This document shows, in pieces, positions 62,809 to 64,000 of a stretch of DNA of 64,000 nt. The position numbers and the translations under genes were made by a program. The notes beneath the pieces were generated by a model. It saw only the letters and a program-made list of their open reading frames with translations, searched no databases and was not told the DNA's origin. How positions within the stretch are numbered: position 1 is the stretch's first letter; each line of letters starts with the position of its first letter. This DNA comes from Flavobacterium nitrogenifigens (lineage in GTDB: Bacteria; Bacteroidota; Bacteroidia; Flavobacteriales; Flavobacteriaceae), in the NCBI RefSeq assembly GCF_003254565.1, contig NZ_QJRI01000173.1:124001-188000 (forward strand), written 5' to 3'.

Positions 62809-64000
62809 ATGGCAAAAGGTGTTAAAAAAATAAAATGGACAGGGAGAGGCAGAGTGATAAGCAATATGTCTATTCCTAATAAAAAAATAACAATTACAGC
62901 AGATCAAGTTGTTACATTCGAGGTTGACCAATGGTATAAAGACACAACAGAAGATGAGAAAAAAAAGAATTTAACTTGGATATATCAAGACCGAAAAAAG
63001 CTAACCATAATTTATCAAAGAACTTTGGTCGCAAGTACTCCTTTTCAAGTAACTATACCTCCTCATTTATGTGGGCCATTTCAATATTATCTTGAAGCAA
63101 GTCTTGGTGGAAAAAGAGATTTTCATGATGAAACGGGCTTATATATTAGTGGCTATTCACCTCCAAAGATAGTAAGCAACAAATGGTGCAAAATCTACAA
63201 TGGCGAGGATGTTAGCAAAAAACATACTTTCTCCTATGGAGAAACGATATATCTAAATTTAAAAACAGAAGGCCTTAACGGACATAAAAACATGCAAATC
63301 GAAATTTTTAGACATTTCATGATTTTTAAAGATCCGCTTATGCGCAAAATTTTTAGCGTAGAAGTCATTGATGGCGAAATAAATCTAGAAATTAAAAACA
63401 CATTTGCCTGGTACTCCTCTATTAAAGATCTTCAAGAAACAGAAGAATTTTATATAAAAATTTACGATCCAGTTACCAAGACCTATATTACTGGCGAAAA
63501 AGGCATAATCGATCATGCCAAGTATCTAAAAATTAAGAAAAAAGTTGTTTCTCAAGAAATAAAACCTCCAACAAATATATCTCCAATAAAAAAAGGTGAG
63601 CCTGATAAAAATGAAGAGCGATATGAGCTTTGTAAGTTTGAAACTATCTCTATAACAGAACCTACAAAAACACCTGTAGAATTATTTAATAATGGTAAAA
63701 ATTTAAGCAAAGTAACAAATCCAAAAACGCCTATTTCAAAAACCATTCTATTTGAATTTGAAAAACATGAAATAACCGCAGAAGCCAAAACACAGCTCAA
63801 CAATGTTTTACAATACTTATTGCAATCACATTTTTCAACAATAAAAATTGACTGTCATGCTTGTGTAATTGGCAAGGAACAATACAATCAAAAATTATCA
63901 CAACAGCGCAGTGATGCTGTAAAAAAACTATTTGTTGATGGAGGTCTGGACGCCCGACGTATTATTTCAATAGGCCGTGGCGAAGTAAACCCAACCGATG
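62809..64000 (+). CDS. OmpA-like domain protein, 3' end outside window
   Basis: 397 codons are visible and the frame is still open at the right edge. Residues 1-300 are an uncharacterised beta-rich region (TWIYQDRKKLTIIYQ, GPFQYYLEASLGGKRDF). From about 310 an OmpA_C domain appears: ISKTILFEFEKHEITAEAK, then LSQQRSDAVKKLFVDGG and RRIISIGRGEVNP, the peptidoglycan-binding pattern. It starts 10 bases after the DUF4280 gene. It may be a secreted effector or adaptor; an effector domain could lie past the edge. Confidence 0.7.
   Translation, partial: MAKGVKKIKWTGRGRVISNMSIPNKKITITADQVVTFEVDQWYKDTTEDEKKKNLTWIYQDRKKLTIIYQRTLVASTPFQVTIPPHLCGPFQYYLEASLGGKRDFHDETGLYISGYSPPKIVSNKWCKIYNGEDVSKKHTFSYGETIYLNLKTEGLNGHKNMQIEIFRHFMIFKDPLMRKIFSVEVIDGEINLEIKNTFAWYSSIKDLQETEEFYIKIYDPVTKTYITGEKGIIDHAKYLKIKKKVVSQEIKPPTNISPIKKGEPDKNEERYELCKFETISITEPTKTPVELFNNGKNLSKVTNPKTPISKTILFEFEKHEITAEAKTQLNNVLQYLLQSHFSTIKIDCHACVIGKEQYNQKLSQQRSDAVKKLFVDGGLDARRIISIGRGEVNPTD

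Noticed and set aside
61015..64000. Calling a complete type VI secretion locus
   Set aside because: Only a LysM-like, a PAAR-like and a partial OmpA-like gene are visible; no sheath, tube, baseplate or ATPase gene is in the window.
1..64000. tRNA, rRNA, insertion sequences, prophage or integrative element
   Set aside because: No cloverleaf-like sequence, ribosomal sequence, transposase, integrase or phage structural gene was recognised.

Overview
The window is a chromosomal stretch of a Flavobacterium-like member of the Bacteroidota. The signs are low GC content, promoters of the Bacteroidota type (TAnnTTTG at -7, sometimes TTTG/TTG at -33), almost no Shine-Dalgarno sequences, SusC/SusD proteins, lipoproteins with acidic residues after the lipobox Cys, and intergenic spaces full of short palindromes. 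No rRNA, tRNA, CRISPR array, insertion sequence or prophage is visible.

Layout. (1) 1-6818: aromatic amino-acid catabolism (3' part of hppD, a DUF3108 protein, tryptophan 2,3-dioxygenase), an M23 lipoprotein, then a divergent AraC regulator / short-chain dehydrogenase pair and a lipocalin-like protein. (2) 6933-16038: housekeeping genes (pgi, yicC-gmk-nadD) with an orphan TonB receptor, a four-helix membrane protein, an RlpA-like protein, DinB and a Spx/ArsC-like protein. (3) 16226-23109: a nine-gene, single-strand NAD/ADP-ribose cluster led by an NrtR-type Nudix regulator: Prs-like kinase, NADAR, macrodomain, KptA, ADP-ribosylglycohydrolase, metallophosphoesterase, deoxyribosyltransferase-like protein and NAMPT. 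Two copies of a 21-bp palindrome lie between the regulator and the next gene. (4) 23220-31615: PKD lipoprotein, LysR regulator divergent from a secreted DJ-1 protein and YqhD, gpsA, pheS, small conserved unknowns and CvpA. (5) 31915-55652: a 24-kb polysaccharide utilisation locus, all on the minus strand: a small leader ORF, SusC, SusD, a surface glycan-binding lipoprotein, GH2, GH31, GH97, GH39, GH3, GH5, a SASA-type esterase and GH95. The enzyme set fits acetylated, fucosylated xyloglucan. (6) 56042-57750: two tandem Nudix-wHTH regulators with nearly identical DNA-binding halves, and a small double-glycine leader peptide gene. The same 23-bp palindrome lies on both sides of this cassette. 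(7) 58234-64000: lepA, a beta-barrel protein, and the beginning of a LysM-like / PAAR-like (DUF4280) / OmpA-like module that runs off the right edge and resembles Bacteroidota secretion-system cargo genes.

How it fits together. The two regulatory systems belong to one protein family, Nudix-wHTH, but have specialised. The NAD-cluster member keeps an almost complete Nudix box and sits beside TTTGCGT-N7-ACGCAAA sites. The two members beside the PUL have lost the catalytic Nudix residues and sit beside CTTATGGT-N7-ACTACAAG sites. Both palindromes have the same 7-base spacer. The strongest candidates for new biology are the ADP-ribose recycling cluster, which may rebuild NAD from ADP-ribose, and the two-sensor/one-operator control of the xyloglucan locus with its associated GG-leader peptide. 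Both are inferences from sequence and gene order.
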